Position numbers and translations under genes: made by a program. Source: Trileptium ribeirensis (taxonomy: Eukaryota; Nematoda; Enoplea; Enoplida; Thoracostomopsidae). From it: a stretch of DNA of 64,000 nt. The DNA lies in assembly GCA_030248225.1 (NCBI GenBank), contig JASANE010030321.1, positions 16,644 to 80,643 of the forward strand. The letters run 5' to 3'. The notes beneath the pieces were generated by a model. The model was not told where the DNA came from. It did no database searches and worked only from the letters and a program-made list of their open reading frames with translations. Within the stretch, counting starts at the first letter, position 1; every line of letters begins with the position of its first letter. Of this stretch, positions 45,834 to 58,585 are shown piece after piece.

Positions 45834-46933
45834 CAGGAAATAACTGGAACCGCAAACATCAACTGGAACCGTCCATTTAAACCGAATTCGAAACCTGGTA
45901 TTCGAAACTTATATATATAGTAAAAAAAGATGAAGAAAGAAATGAAAGTACTGCGGATTTAAAATTTATTAAAATAACTTTTACATTAAATTTAATGTAT
46001 TGCGATGGCATTACTGCCTCTGTGGATCTTTGAAGAGAATGAGGAAACTAATAATGTTTATTTATAAATCAATTTTGTCAGTTTTTGGACCCTCTAAGCA
46101 AAAAATGCCTTCCACTATACAGCCTTGAGTAAATTGCGTCAAAATGAATGTTTGTAACTAAACATGTTTGTATGGAGCGCAAACTAAACACTTTCGTCCT
46201 GTCTCTATTCGCCTCTCTTTACTGCAAATACATTTGTTACATGTTATACGTTAGTATACTATAACTATAATTTTCTGATCAGTGGTCAGAGACATTGTTT
46301 ATGCTAGTGTTGGCCACCCACTCCACGTCAGTTACATGATAATGAGAATAACTATCAAAATACTATAAATGATACAAACTGTCTTGAGTGATACTTCTCG
46401 CACAGTTTCAATACATACAGTTCGTTCCTCACGAACACAGATTCTGGCTGCTTTGCAGATATGTTACTATATTCGAATGCAGACTGATAAAACGTTTACT
46501 AAAGCACTGGCTGGTGCTTGCCTCAATTTATGTTGGCCAAGCTTACAGCTGAGTACTTCAATAATCAATACTCTGTTATGTATATCAAGTTAACTCGGTT
46601 CAATTCTCACATACCGCAGATTTCTGAATGGGTATGCTGCTACGGGCATCGATCTAGCTTTGTTTTGTTAACAAACTCCTGCTGGATGAAGATTCTGCTG
46701 GATGAAGATGCTGTTCTACTTACGTTTCACAGTGCAATTTGCTGAGTTAATTTTTTATTTTGTTTGGTTGTGTTGGAACTAGATCATTGTGTATCTATAA
46801 CGTATGTTTGGGCAACAGATGAAGCAGAAATATGGAGAATTTCATATTAATTTTTTAAACCAGAATTCCGGCTCCGGTGTGGTTTTGCCGGAACCGCAAC
46901 CACATTCCGTATCAGGAATTCCGTTTACTACCA
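45834..46933 (+). mobile_element. hAT-like MITE, family A copy 2 (about 1.1 kb)
   Basis: The left end is CAGGAAATAACTGGAACC. The right end is a CCGGAATT-rich block ending 'ggaattccgtttactacca'. The interior has no transposase; the frames at 46369-46593 and 46518-46745 are not recognisable. The ends invert as CAGGGAAYAACCGGAA. Subterminal GGAACC/CCGGAATTCCGG motifs and 8-bp spacing at a neighbouring copy fit hAT elements. Confidence 0.75.
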
Positions 46934-46951
46934 AATATATATTATACATAT

Positions 46952-48078
46952 CAGGGAATACCCGCGGAACCGTCTATTTAAAGTGGATCCGGAACCTACT
47001 CATAGAAACTTATATATAACAAAACAGATGAAGGAAGAAATGAAGGTACAGTGGGTTTAAAATGTATTAAAAATTGCATTTACATTAAACTTAATGTATT
47101 GCTATGGTATTATTGCTTTTCTGAAACTCTAAAGAGACTGGGGAAGCTAATAATGTTTATTTATCGATAAATATGTCAGTTTTTGAACACACAGAGCAAA
47201 AAATGCCTTCCACTATACGCCATTGTTGTATATATTGCGTCAAACTGAATGTGCTTACAACGCAAGGAGTGTACATAGAATAAACACTTTTGGCCTGTCT
47301 CCACTCGTCTCCTTTTGCTACACATAAGCTTGTAACATGATGTTTTGTAGGAAAATTGAAATTATTTGTTTGTATGGTTCTAAGAGAAAATAATAGAAGG
47401 TAATTTTCTAATCAATGGTCATAGACACTGCTTAGGTTAGCGTTGGGCAATCAGTGCACGTCAGTTAGATGACAATCATGATAAATTGCTAATCAGAATG
47501 CTATAAATGAGAAAAACTAAGATACTGCTCGCATAGTTTCAATAAGTTCACTGCCAAGAATGCAATTTCAAGCTGCGTTAGAGAAAACGTTACATTACTT
47601 CCATGTAGACTGATTTACAAAGTTTACAAGCGTACTGGCTGGTGCGTGACTCAATTTATGTTAACCAAGCATACGCTAAGTACTTCTACGTAATCCATAC
47701 TTTGTTACCTAGTTGGACTGGTTTAATTCTAACATAACCCGCAGACTTTTGAATGTGTAAAATAGCTGCTCCAAGCATGAACCCAGCTTAGTTTTGTTAA
47801 CAAACTTTTGCAGGTTAAGATATAAAATTCCAACTGAAATTATATGCTCTATTTACGTTTCACGCGGTAAGTTGCTGAGCTAATATTTTCTTTTGCTTGG
47901 TTGTATTGGAACTTGATCACTGTAGAGATATATGTTACATATGCTTGGACCACAGATGAAGCAAAAATGTGAAAAATTTCAAACAAAATTTTTAAACCGG
48001 AATTCCGTTTCCGGTGCGGTTTTTCCCCTTTGTCGGAACGTCAACCAGAACCGGAACCAGAATTACCGTTACTCCCTG
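46952..48078 (+). mobile_element. hAT-like MITE, family A copy 3
   Basis: It starts CAGGGAATACCCGCGGAACC and ends ...GTTACTCCCTG, in tandem behind copy 2. Interior blocks such as 'actggctggtgcgtgac' and 'tttgttaacaaactt' match copies 2 and 6. There is no ORF with a motif. The 8 bases ATATATAT separate it from an inverted copy. Confidence 0.8.
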
Positions 48079-48086
48079 ATATATAT

Positions 48087-48640
48087 CAGGGAGTTACCGG
48101 AATTCCGGTTCCGGCGAAAATCGGTTGCGGTTCCGGCAAAAGGCAAAAACTATACCGGAACCGGAATTCCGGTTTGAAAATTTGTTTCAATTTTTCCACA
48201 TTTTTACTTCACCTGTGGTTCAGACATATGTAATATATACACAGTGATCAAGTTCCAAAAAAACAAACAAAAGAAAAGATTTATTCAGCAAATTGTCGTG
48301 TGAAACTAAGTAAGACACGTAACTTCAATACGAATTTTCGATCTTAATCCCGCATGAGTTTGTTAACAAAACAAAGCCACCTCGATGCTTGTAGCAACTA
48401 TTTTACACATTCAGAAATAAGCGGGGTATGTTAGAATTAAACCGGTTCAACTCTTTAACAGAGTATAGATTATTTAGAAGTACTTCTCTGTAAGCTTGGC
48501 TAACATAAATTGCGTCAAGCACCGGCCAGAGCGATTTTGAATTTGGCAAATCAGTCTACATTGAAGTAAAGTAACATATCTGCAACGCAGTCAGAAACTG
48601 CGTTCTTCATAATGATCTATATATATATTGAAACTTTGAC
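48087..48640 (-). mobile_element. hAT-like MITE, family A copy 4, inverted and truncated
   Basis: The reverse complement matches the right half of copies 2, 3 and 6, starting CAGGGAGTTACCGGAATTCC at 48087. The other end is missing beyond about 48640. Together with copy 3 it forms a palindrome centred on 48079-48086. Confidence 0.8.
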
Positions 48641-48949
48641 AGTTGGCAGCGTATGACGTCGTTGCGAAATTTAAATCATGAAGTCATTTATGTGCGACCA
48701 AGTGTTCATTAAGAAATAAAAATAGCCATAACAAGGTATAGCAGTGAATTATAGTCATAAAAATGTTAGCAAATAATTGTTATTAGAATTGTTTAGTGAA
48801 AGCAAAGTTATTAAATATTGATTTAGTAATTTTATATATATAGTATTGTTTTATAATTTTAGGGCTCTTCAGTTGAAATATTTCAGTTTTTTTAGATCGT
48901 TGTACTATGGTCTTCCGCAAACTGGAAGCCTTTACCCATCATAGTTTCA

Positions 48950-51070
48950 GATGGCGTTATTGGAAAAATATAGTGTTAACCGGCTTTTCTACAATATCCT
49001 TTTTATGTGGGAAATCGTAAAACCCACCTGCCTTATAACGAAGGAAAACAAACTTTACAACAGAACCACCATCTATGTCCATCCCAGAAATTTTGAGCAG
49101 TTGGCCCCCCAATAATAACCTTCGGTGTAGTAAACAACATAATAAAGACCCTTCTTGTCGTCTAAAATCCCGGACCACACTCCGTCCATGATAGCTGTCA
49201 AAATCCCGGACCACACTCCGTCCATGATAGCTGTCAAAATCCCGGACCACACTCCGTCCATGATAGCTGTCATAACAGCACTGGAATTAGCAGCTTCAAG
49301 ATGACGAAGCACTAGTCCAGTGCTGGTGCCTTTTCGTGGTTCTTGGTTCTACTTGGGAGGCTCATAATCAGCATCATCAGAATCGCTGTCGCTCGGTGAG
49401 ATTGCCAGGGCACGTTTCCTTTGCTTTTTGAATTTTGTTGATTTCTTCTCCGCTGTTGGGAGCTGGGTTTTTAGCCTTCAACGATTCAAGAAATTCTGGC
49501 TCTGTAATAACTCGCCCGTAACAGTCTATTTTTTTACTTTTTACTGGATCACCCCTAGTCGTTGGGCCCTTGATCTTGTTCAGAACGGCTATTTGAAATG
49601 GAGAGATTAGCGACGTCGCTAAACTAGGTGTTGTTTGCTAGGGTGGAACATCAACCATATCCACAAGCGTCCACGCTAGAACCCACTTATCCTACTGTGT
49701 GATTACACGGTATGGACTAAGACGCCTTGTTATATTTGAACAGCTAAGACATAAGTTATCTGTCAGTGCCGCCGTATTGTGTGAAGTGGTAGAATTAGTG
49801 TTAGAAATAGTATCACATCCCATTAAGGCTCGAATGCCTCTAGCAGCAGTTTGCTGGAATGACGCCATTACTTTGGAGTATTGTGAGACGTCGTTATACG
49901 CTTCATTGGTCATTTGAGTTGTTTGGGTATTTAACAGGCGATTTAGGAACGGCTACGTTTCCGTCCACCTCTTCGGGATACATGGTAACCTCTTTCGGCT
50001 TACCCTGCGCCTGCCATTTTTCGACATTTATATAACCAGAAGGTCAAAATTAAGTTTGTTGCATGGATACTTCTTTTCGTCAACAGCATACATTCCTGTT
50101 ACTTCAAAGCCCTTTCGCAAATAAGATTAACAAACTGAGGCTTTTTAATAGTTTCGTTAAACCCAAACTACATTACAAAATTGGCCTGAGCATTTTCCCA
50201 GTGGTTTTTAAAGGACCAAGTCTTATCAAGTGGCTGCAATAAACTGGTCTTGTGTGGAGACAGCTTAACTAGAATAATTTCCTCTTCTATTGCATTTTCG
50301 ATAATTGCAATTGTTATGTGTCATATGGCCATCAAATAGCAATAATGGAGAACGTGGGGGTACTTTTTTTACAAATAAACCAAACCAACCGTAGAAAACT
50401 TCATAAGTCATCCTTCCGTTTTCGGTTACTCACGTGTCCGGAAGGGCCTTATGACCGCGCCAAGTTGACTGCATATTTTTTTCCTCTAAAAATAATCAAA
50501 GGATCCATACCGTCACCTGGAGCACTGCGGACGGCAAGAACTGTGGTTTTTTCGCGATTAGCCCCAGGAGTAACACAGTAAACCATTTTTTCCTTTTTCT
50601 GCAGTGATTTTGCATCTGGAGGGATCCGTGGGGAACCCTGATTCGTCACAATTATACAGTTGATCTGGTTCGAAGTCAGTCGTTTTGGATTGAACTAAGC
50701 AATAAAAATCAAATATATATATATTATAAATCAATGGATTTGTTATGGCTGCGTAGCGAGCCAGAGATATAGTACTTCCTCGTTTTAGTCGGAGACTGTG
50801 CTGTTTGAAAAAAGCGCTCGATCAATCCGGACTCGGGATGTCATCTTTAAGCATTAGACATTCAATGGCACTGTCTCGTATAAAATTCGTAACACAAATG
50901 GCAATCAATGCCTTTGTTGGTGGAAGCCTGCTACTAGATTTGTTTAATGCACTCTGCGATGTGACCATCGTATTGTTTCAGGACCGGTTTTCGCCTTTTC
51001 GCCGATACGTATACCCTGATGCCATACAGCTATACGTTTGCGCAGTGTAAATTCAGACATATGTATGGTA
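48950..51070 (-). pseudogene. Dead pogo/Tigger-like (DDE_1) transposase
   Basis: Minus-strand blocks follow the family order in three frames. About 50800-51060 holds remnants of the N-terminal helix-turn-helix and CENP-B-type DNA-binding region (KRRKPVLKQYDGH; LIERFFQTAQSPTKTRKYY). About 50450-50700 holds YNCDESGFPTDPSRCKITAE, with the first catalytic Asp, then VTPGANREKTTVLA and PLIIFRGKK. About 50200-50330 holds LLLFDGHMTH, the second catalytic Asp, and HKTSLLQPLD in shifted frames. About 49380-49450 holds KRALAISPSDSDSDDADYEP. 48960-49310 is a C-terminal segment. Stops and frameshifts throughout make it inactive. A 36-bp unit is triplicated at 49167-49275. Confidence 0.85.
49167..49275 (-). 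repeat. Three-copy 36-bp in-frame repeat inside the transposase
   Basis: The unit beginning 'tcccggaccacactccgtcc' repeats three times exactly, encoding a 12-residue repeat with TAIMDGVWSGI. The period preserves the reading frame. Confidence 0.9.
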
Positions 51071-51689
51071 CTTTTTCGCCGCGTCTCTAATGCTTGTAAT
51101 TTTGTTTGTCGTCTTCAGTTACTGCTGCGTTAATTGACTCGTCAGTCCACAAGTTATCTGTTTTATTGTATTTTCAATTATTATTATTTAGCTACTGTAA
51201 ATGTAAGGCACTGAAAACTAAAAACACGACTTTAAAAATCCAGTAGTACCTACACGCCATTCGAAAAAATTGGATGGGGTAAAAAATCGCGTGCTAGATT
51301 GGCTTTATCACAAAATGTATTTAGATCTCGGTGCTACCTAATGCAACTGCTGTGTGGCGACGAATACAGATAAATCAGAGTTTATTTTGTATTCTTTAGG
51401 TTGCAGAATTAAAGTTAGTAATAATGCTGTAAAAGTTAATTTGACTCAAAATTTGGTAGTCAACATAATGTACTGCGCATGACATACAACTTTACCATAA
51501 AGTCAAACTAATGTGTTTTACTTATTCGAAAGCATTTCTAGACATATATACACCATTTCTCCATATCACAGAACTACTTGCGGTTCGCTTCATAGAACCT
51601 GCGATTTTTTACCCTCATATCTAAACTGCGATTTATTTTGCCCATCTGACTACGTATATATACATATATATTTATATGTGTGTGGAACT

Positions 51690-52040
51690 CGGCAGACTGT
51701 TTCCGTTCCCACGAAAGTTCAGATATATGATGCTGCCATTCGACTGATTCTGTTCTACGGCTGCGGAGCGTGGGCAGCGAACTGAGCTACTCACCAACAG
51801 ATCAACACGTACGAGAACTTCTGTCGACGCCGGATCCTAGGCTTGACAAAGTTCGATCATATCATCAATTAGCATCAACCTTCAAAAATTAGTCACAAAA
51901 CCGAGGTGTCAACACTACCAATCACACATCGTTTGCGGCTGCTCGGTCATATTCTGATGATGCCTGACAACAGAATCCTCAACTCACTAACCAAAGCAAT
52001 GCTCCCACACAATTGACCCTCACCGCACGTAAGACCACAC
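51690..52040 (+). pseudogene. LINE reverse transcriptase C-terminal fragment
   Basis: Plus-strand frames read VPTKVQIYDAAIRLILFYGC and GAWAAN, then a stop. They continue with QINTYENFCRRRILGLTKFD and RLRLLGHILMMPDNRIL. This is the thumb/C-terminal pattern of non-LTR reverse transcriptases ('K--LY-----L-YG-E-W', '--RRILG', 'RL-WLGH--RM'). Premature stops and the missing catalytic core show a 5'-truncated dead copy. The clade is not resolved. Confidence 0.75.
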
Positions 52041-52171
52041 CACACTTTTTAAATATCAAACACTCAACAATTTTCAACATTTTCGATACGTGTTGCCACG
52101 CCAATGGCAGCACTACCCGATGTCACATATCTAACCAAGTACACCGATTACAGAACAGTGACGACGAGTGA

Positions 52172-52620
52172 TCAGGGTTGAAGCCCCCACAATTCCGGTT
52201 GTAGTTCCGCCAAAACAAAACAACACCACAACCGGAATTCCGGTTTAAATTTTCTTTAAAATTGTCCACTTTTTGATTTTGTCATCCAACCATACGTTAA
52301 GTATATATACACAATGATCAAGTTCCAACACAATCAAACGAAAAAGACTAACTTAACAAATTACCCAGTGAAACGTAAGTAGGACACAATTTCAGTAAGA
52401 ATTTTTCATCTTTACCCAGCAAAAGTTTGTTAACAAAACAACACTACGTCGATGCTTGTAGCCGTTTAACCATTGGGAAATCCGCGGTATACGTTAGATT
52501 TGAAGCGGTCCGAATTGATATACATAACATAGTATGAATTATTGAAGTACTTAGTTGTAAGCTGTGCAAATATAAATTGCGTGAAGCACCAGCCAGTGCG
52601 CTTGTAACAAAAGGTTTCAG
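52172..52620 (-). mobile_element. hAT-like MITE, family A copy 5, partial
   Basis: The reverse complement matches the right half of family A. CAGGGTTGAAGCCCCC at 52172 is the terminal block, followed by 'accggaattccggttt' and 'tttgttaacaaaac'. The left half is absent. Confidence 0.7.
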
Positions 52621-52950
52621 ATTTTGTATTTCCGAAATACTGTCAAAATTTGACGATATCATACGGCTGCAATATTCAGAAAGTATATTATTTAAACCTT
52701 CCGACAATTACGTATTGTGAAAGGTAAGAATTTCAACAACAAAAATCATTGCAGCTCATGCCGAACTTACCGCAATATTTGTGCGAGCGATAGGATAAAA
52801 GAGTCGACAAAATACTCCGCCCTCGTGAGGAGGCTCCGCTGTCATAATATCGCCACATCCAACAGAATACGGTCCTGATGGGACTGGTAGCAGACCCTTC
52901 GATACGCTATGGCCCATTATAGCAAAATTCGATTATAATAAAAATGACTA

Positions 52951-53800
52951 TATATATATACTAGTAAACGTAATAAATTATAAAAGGTGAGCGGAGCAAT
53001 AGGCAAAGTATTTTATATCTTATGATATCAGCTAAAATGAGGCACATTAAAAATTTTCGAAAAATTTGCTAATACATTCGTAATGTCAACTAATTAGCTA
53101 ATTAATTATTAACTATTATCATAATAAAATAATAGTCACATTCACATATACTAATAAAGCACACATAATAAAATTATGCAGCTTTAAATGTCACATATTC
53201 ATGATCAGCGACATCGAAATCCCCGATCGCACGAAATCAAAAATTCTGGGGTGATTTTAAAATTTGCATAAAATTAACTAATTAATTAATGAACTAATTT
53301 TTTAAGCTTCAGAAATGTCATATTAATTATTAGTGCCATAGCAAACTCCCGTGTGCATTTTTTTCATTTCTGAGAAAATTACCTAATTAATAATTAATCA
53401 GTAATTAGCAAATTAACTAACTATATAATTAGTGTGTTTATAACATCCTCTAATAGTAATAAACACCAGATTCGTAATCAGCACAGCGAGATGTAGTAAA
53501 CGCATCAAAATAATATTATTAAATAAATTATTCATCGAAAAATAAGCAAATTTTGTTTGAAATTCCTAAAAATAGGCTAACACGCTAAACTAATCAGTTA
53601 ATTACTAATTAACTAAAACAAATTTTGACAGAAACTATGTCTCCTTCACCTGAAGGATATTAGGTCTTTCAAACGAAAAATTTTAAACCGGCCCAGTAGT
53701 TACTGAGGAGTTCGGCAGACGGTCGTACGGACAGATGGTGCCGATTTTACACACTATGACGAAAACAAAAACGCTTCGCTCCGCTCAATTAGTATATATA
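52951..53800 (+). mobile_element. AT-rich TIR element, family C copy 1
   Basis: The left terminus TATATATATACTAGTAAACG and right terminus AATTAGTATATATAA invert imperfectly. GAGCGGAGC-like sequence lies near both ends. The interior is dominated by 'taattaactaatta'-type text. Relatives are an inverted, internally deleted piece at 54850-54934 and a partial copy at 56100-56350. Confidence 0.55.
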
Positions 53801-54849
53801 ATTTAAAGTATTTCATCAGTGTTATAAAAACCTTTACTACGTATGACTGTAATAGTAAGGTTCAATTAATCACTAATATATTATAATACGGCATATACGT
53901 ACACTATTAGCTTTCGTGGATATCGTCTTGCAATCGGATCAGGATCTCGACCGTGTAATAGGAAGAATGGAGTAACTGTTAGAGCATGGACTACGGTTCG
54001 GCAGGCGAGGCTTAATGATTTCTCCACAAATTTATTGCATCAATCGAGTAAAAATTCAATTATGGGGTTGGGCATCGGTTTAAAATTTTGGCTCTATAGC
54101 TCCACTAATCTGTTACTGCCTATGAGCGCTCGAGGCAGTAAGCTTGATACCCGTATGCAACGTACAAATAAGTAACTGTTTTACTTCTGTGAAGAACTGT
54201 TATAAATAATATTTCCATAAATATAGCATTAAATGCAGCTGTCGAACCAAATACTTGAGCAGAATATCCTTGAATGGAATTAGTAGCTCCCTTTTACAAG
54301 ACTCACCATGCGCCTGTAGTAACCCACAAATCGGAAGCCTTTATAAAAAGCAATCTACATACTTCTTGTACACCAATGAATGAACAGTCTTAATAACAGC
54401 GGCTGAACTAACACATGTACTCGGTTACGTATCACATCAAATTGTGATCAAATCAATTGAGAGATGAAAATTCAACAGAGTAGTTAACGTTCTCTGAATA
54501 TGATTTCGTACAATAGGAAACTATTTTCACTAAATTAAAGTAAGCCGACTAATTTCAAGTGAAAGAAAACTCAACAGAAGTCAGAAGTGATAATATAAAA
54601 TTCAATAACTGACGCAGATATATGCACAAGTCAGCTTCTGTTGGCGAAAACAAACAAAAATACTTACAACACATGAGATATATATAGTAAAATAAATCGA
54701 TAATCTACCTTATGAAGCTGTGGAAGGGACTGACAACAGTTATATCGCACAAGAAATTAAAAAAGAACTTGGTAAGATTACGAGTAATATTAAAAAAATA
54801 AATTCAATAATAAAATTTGCGACCACCTTGGTTCAAATTTTGGATTTTT
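53801..54849. other. No gene recognised
   Basis: AT-rich DNA without recognisable coding, RNA or repeat features. Confidence 0.4.
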
Positions 54850-54934
54850 AATTAGCTAATTAGTCAATTTTATGTAAATTTTAAAATCACCCCAATATGG
54901 TCCGCTCACTTTTTGTAATTTATTACGTTTACTA
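54850..54934 (-). mobile_element. Inverted, internally deleted family C fragment
   Basis: The reverse complement joins 'agtaaacgtaataaatta' plus 'agtgagcgga' to 'ggggtgattttaaaattt'. These two blocks lie about 250 bp apart at 52964-52998 and 53245-53300. It is a deleted relative of the element to the left. Confidence 0.6.
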
Positions 54935-55114
54935 TGTTTTATATCCGGAAAAACAGCAACTAAGCTGTTAGTATCTAGACAAACACATCTGTGGTCAGGG
55001 GCGCAGGTATAATTTTAGGTTCGACAAGGCGGTAGTAGAATCCGAGATTCTGTGCGACCTCCATCTATCTTACGAGAACAATTTTTCATTTGAGCCTGGT
55101 CGTAGGCACTGGGA

Positions 55115-55205
55115 CTAGGGATCGACCGAAACCGACGAAATGGCCGAAACCGAAACCGAACCGAAACTGCCAATTTTACCGAAACCGAAATTCACCTGCA
55201 GCATA
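55115..55205. repeat. CCGAAACC-rich block, possible hAT terminus
   Basis: After 'gggactagggatcgacc' the motif 'ccgaaacc' recurs at least six times. Such subterminal iterations are typical of hAT-type non-autonomous ends. No opposite end was located. Confidence 0.4.
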
Positions 55206-55260
55206 TTTAGTTGCGGTTCCCAGTCTGGGACAAAATAATGAGAAAAGAATCCGAGTGAAT

Positions 55261-55350
55261 AGTTGGGCTGGGATGGGATTCGAACCATCCCGATACATCC
55301 CACCATGGATACGCAAGAAGGCGCTCGAATTACTGAGCTATCTCTACCCA
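55261..55350 (-). mobile_element. tRNA-like unit, probable SINE head or tRNA pseudogene
   Basis: On the minus strand GGGTAGAGATAGCTCAGTAA contains an A-box, followed at tRNA distance by GGTTCGAATCC (B-box) inside a strong 7-bp stem GGGATGG/CCATCCC. The ends TGGGTAG and CAGCCCA pair partly. The anticodon and variable regions do not fold into a standard tRNA. No target duplication was identified. Confidence 0.55.
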
Positions 55351-55639
55351 ATATCACAGAAGGTGTAACGTTGTTATATTTAACACCTAAAAGAACAACA
55401 ATTGTTAGTTTACGGTGGCTCCTGACTGCGGATGCTTTTCCTTTATGCTGTCAGTACTTATTGAAACGGAGCGAAAGAAACTCTCGGTAACACAATATAT
55501 AGAACTGACGCGTTGTAATTTTCATCAGCATACAACTAATTTTTAACATTATTAAAAACACCTTTTAGCACCATACATTATCAAAGTAGTAAAACGTGGT
55601 AATTTCTTATGACGTAACGTGTAATAAATTTATAATTCA

Positions 55640-55958
55640 CCGGTGGATAGCCGTACGAAGCTCTTTTTGCCGACGAGAAGGCTGTCCACTATATGTACTA
55701 CTCTTTTTCATACACAAATAATGCCGAAATAAGTTAAAAATTTGACAATGCTTTTACCATTATCAAGCATCTAGGCTTTAACATCCCAAAATTTATGTTT
55801 TTGTATGCAAAATGTTTTTAAACAATTATATATAACTATTTATAATTGATAAACCGTCGTTTGATAGCTGAAAAATCTTGAAAACACATGCACGGTAGTG
55901 GAAAGAACATGCACCTTGAAATTCTTCTCACTTTTCGGTGGGCTGTGAACAGGCAAGC
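55640..55958 (-). mobile_element. Diverged family R element
   Basis: The reverse complement of 55795-55958 matches the family R left half, including a 'gccca-cgaaaagt' block, 'gctatcaaacgacgg' and the AT-rich tail. The other end near 55640 is faint. Confidence 0.5.
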
Positions 55959-56099
55959 CTCATATAAAGAAATTATTTAAAACAGTTTTTTATATGTTAT
56001 TACATCACTGCAAATTGTAATGACGATACCCGATGATATTGGGCGTGACGTGATAAGAGTATACAACATCGCTAACACAATTTCTATGATTTACGACAT

Positions 56100-56350
56100 C
56101 ACTCCTGATTGAGCGCAGCGAGGCGAAGCCGAGCGAAGCGTTTTTATTTTCTGTCTGGGAGTAAAAAGGTCGATGTCCGTCCGTTCGTTCGTTCCTTCGG
56201 TCCGAGGGATCTCAAGAACCACTGAACCGATTTTAAAAAAACTTTTTTTGGCCTATCATGTCAGAGTGTGCACCTGATATTTGGGATTAAAAAATTTTGA
56301 GTGGTTAATTAGTAATTAGCTAATTAGTTAAGCATATGCAGCTAAAATAG
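56100..56350 (-). mobile_element. Partial family C copy
   Basis: 'gagcgaagcgtttttatttt', a run of 'cgtccgttcgttcg', 'accactgaaccgatttt' and 'taattagtaattagctaatt' match the right part of 52951-53800 in reverse order and orientation. Confidence 0.5.
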
Positions 56351-57440
56351 AGAATTTTGCAATATTTGTGTTATTTATTGAAATAGAATCGTTTCGATCA
56401 AACCACTATAGGGTTTTTGGGTCGAAGAATTCAAATATAATATTTTTAACAATGATAAAGCCCTATGCCCTATGCAATGTAGTTACAAGAACATAAAATT
56501 GAGTACATTCGTAATGCCACAGCCCAAGCTGCGCTCACAAATGTAGTTCCGCTATATACCGACTAGTTATTAAATTATGCTCTGATTAAACCCTGCGCTG
56601 TGTGGCATTTAGCAACATCGACTGGGTAATAGCATTGTTTACGAGAACGGAAGTTGTGCTCTAGAAGTTTAAGACTCATTGTACTCAGCGTAAGAAGTCT
56701 TGCCTGAGAGACACGACGAGCTCAGTTGTGTACCAAAAGCCTGCCGAATTTTCTTTAAGCATAGCACCCGCTAAGTAACTACAGAAGAAAATCCTAGGCG
56801 TGTGCTACGGAGATGAAAAATTGGTTTTTCTTTGGGTAAAACTCTGCCCACTCAACTGAGGTCGATAAATCTAAACACTAAAAACGACACGAAACACTTT
56901 TCGCAGAACTTTACAATTGTGCCTACATCTACATAAAAACAACCTATACCAGGATATGATGCCTGAACTTCTAGCAAAATCTGGTTATGCTACACTGTCT
57001 CTCTGAAATAACACGTCGTTCAGAAAACCATTTAATCAAACATAGCTCCACACTTTGCAAACTAAAACTGAACTAAAAATGTTAATTTATGCAAATTAGC
57101 TGGACGAAAACAATTATTAAAATTTAAATTATAATACGATAATTAATACTGCCGAAGGAGCACGAAAACTTTGGCAAAAATTGGCAAAATTTGTTGGATA
57201 ATTGAAAAATCGGAAGAAAATTGGCAGGCAAAAACCGGCAAAAAGTTGAAAATAAAAAAACTAGTATTAAGGAATTTAAAAATATTTTTGAGTTCCTAGC
57301 TCATTCAGTTTAGGTTATGTTACGACTTCCAAGACCTGGGCCTACGTTCTTAGCGTTACTTTATAACAGCTAATGTTTAAAAAGAATAGTCGGGCGATAG
57401 TAATTTTAAATTAGGTTATCTATTACTCTATTACAGCACT
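56351..57440. other. No gene recognised
   Basis: No coding, RNA or repeat signature was recognised. Confidence 0.4.
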
Positions 57441-57454
57441 TGGGGTTGACACAA

Positions 57455-57810
57455 CACGCCCCGGCTGGCTGACGCACTGTACGAGTATTTAACTACCTTA
57501 ACCTAATTCTTAGGTTTACCCTAATAGTGTCGGTTATGTTAAACAAGCCGACCCCGGCTGGCTGCCGAACTACGTTACCAAAACTGTGCGGTAGCGGTCC
57601 ACTACTGTGCAGTTAAAGTTTCTTACTCCACACGAGCCCCGGCTGCTGCTCGTACGAAGAGATCCGAGGCCCCCGGCAGGCTGGCCAAGAATAGTAAGTG
57701 GGATCTAACGGCGACTCGAGGAGGTAATCGATTCCTCGCCCTTTACTCTCCCGGACTTCCCAATAATAGTATTACTTGCACCGCCGACCCTGGCTAGCTG
57801 CCAGAGTTCA
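57455..57810. repeat. Degenerate repeats of a CCCCGGCTGGCTG motif
   Basis: The motif or close variants appear near 57468, 57551, 57640, 57670 and 57786, mostly about 85-90 bp apart. Flanks are too diverged to define a unit. Confidence 0.4.
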
Positions 57811-58585
57811 CAAGTAGCACTACTATATGTTCGAAACCCACCTATTCTCGGGGCCCGAAATTTTTAAGGCATTACTAACCTAGATTATGCTATTCTATCG
57901 CTCCTATTAATATATATTATAGCCACTTATAGCCTAAACTTCTTTTATCCGAGAATTAATATTACTACTTCACTAGTTATCCCTAATTGTGTTGCTTCGG
58001 TGCTAATGCTTTGGTTCCGCCAAAACCAAAATACATGTACGTATTTGTTAAACCTCGGACTCAATACACAGTTCTTTGCGCAAAACTGTGTCAAAATATT
58101 GTTAAAAGTTCAATAAATCAAATTCCGAAAGCTAATCCATCACAGATGTGCCGATTTCCAACTCGAGATACAATACGGACCACAAAAACAAAACCACTGC
58201 CGTAATAAATAGTAATGACACATAGCTACTAGCTAGGTAGCCGATTCCAAACATTAAAAACAATTAACTTAATATTATATAAAACATAATCTTTGGTTGC
58301 CCGACAACTTTCCCCGGTCTACAACCAAGACTGAATGAAAAAAATCACTTTTTAAATACAGGTTAGCTACACAATGAAATTAAATCAATTTATTTAAATT
58401 AACTTAGAAAGCAAGAACTAAAATTTATAAAATTTAAAGTTTTATGAGAACTAAAAATTAGGAACCCGTATAATAAGTAATTTAGTGAAAAAAGTTTTTA
58501 AAACCAATTTTTGTAAAAATAAAGCCCTGGGACCCCTGCTAGCCTAGTAGATCCCGGTCTGTTATACTTTTAAAGATCCAAAGGC

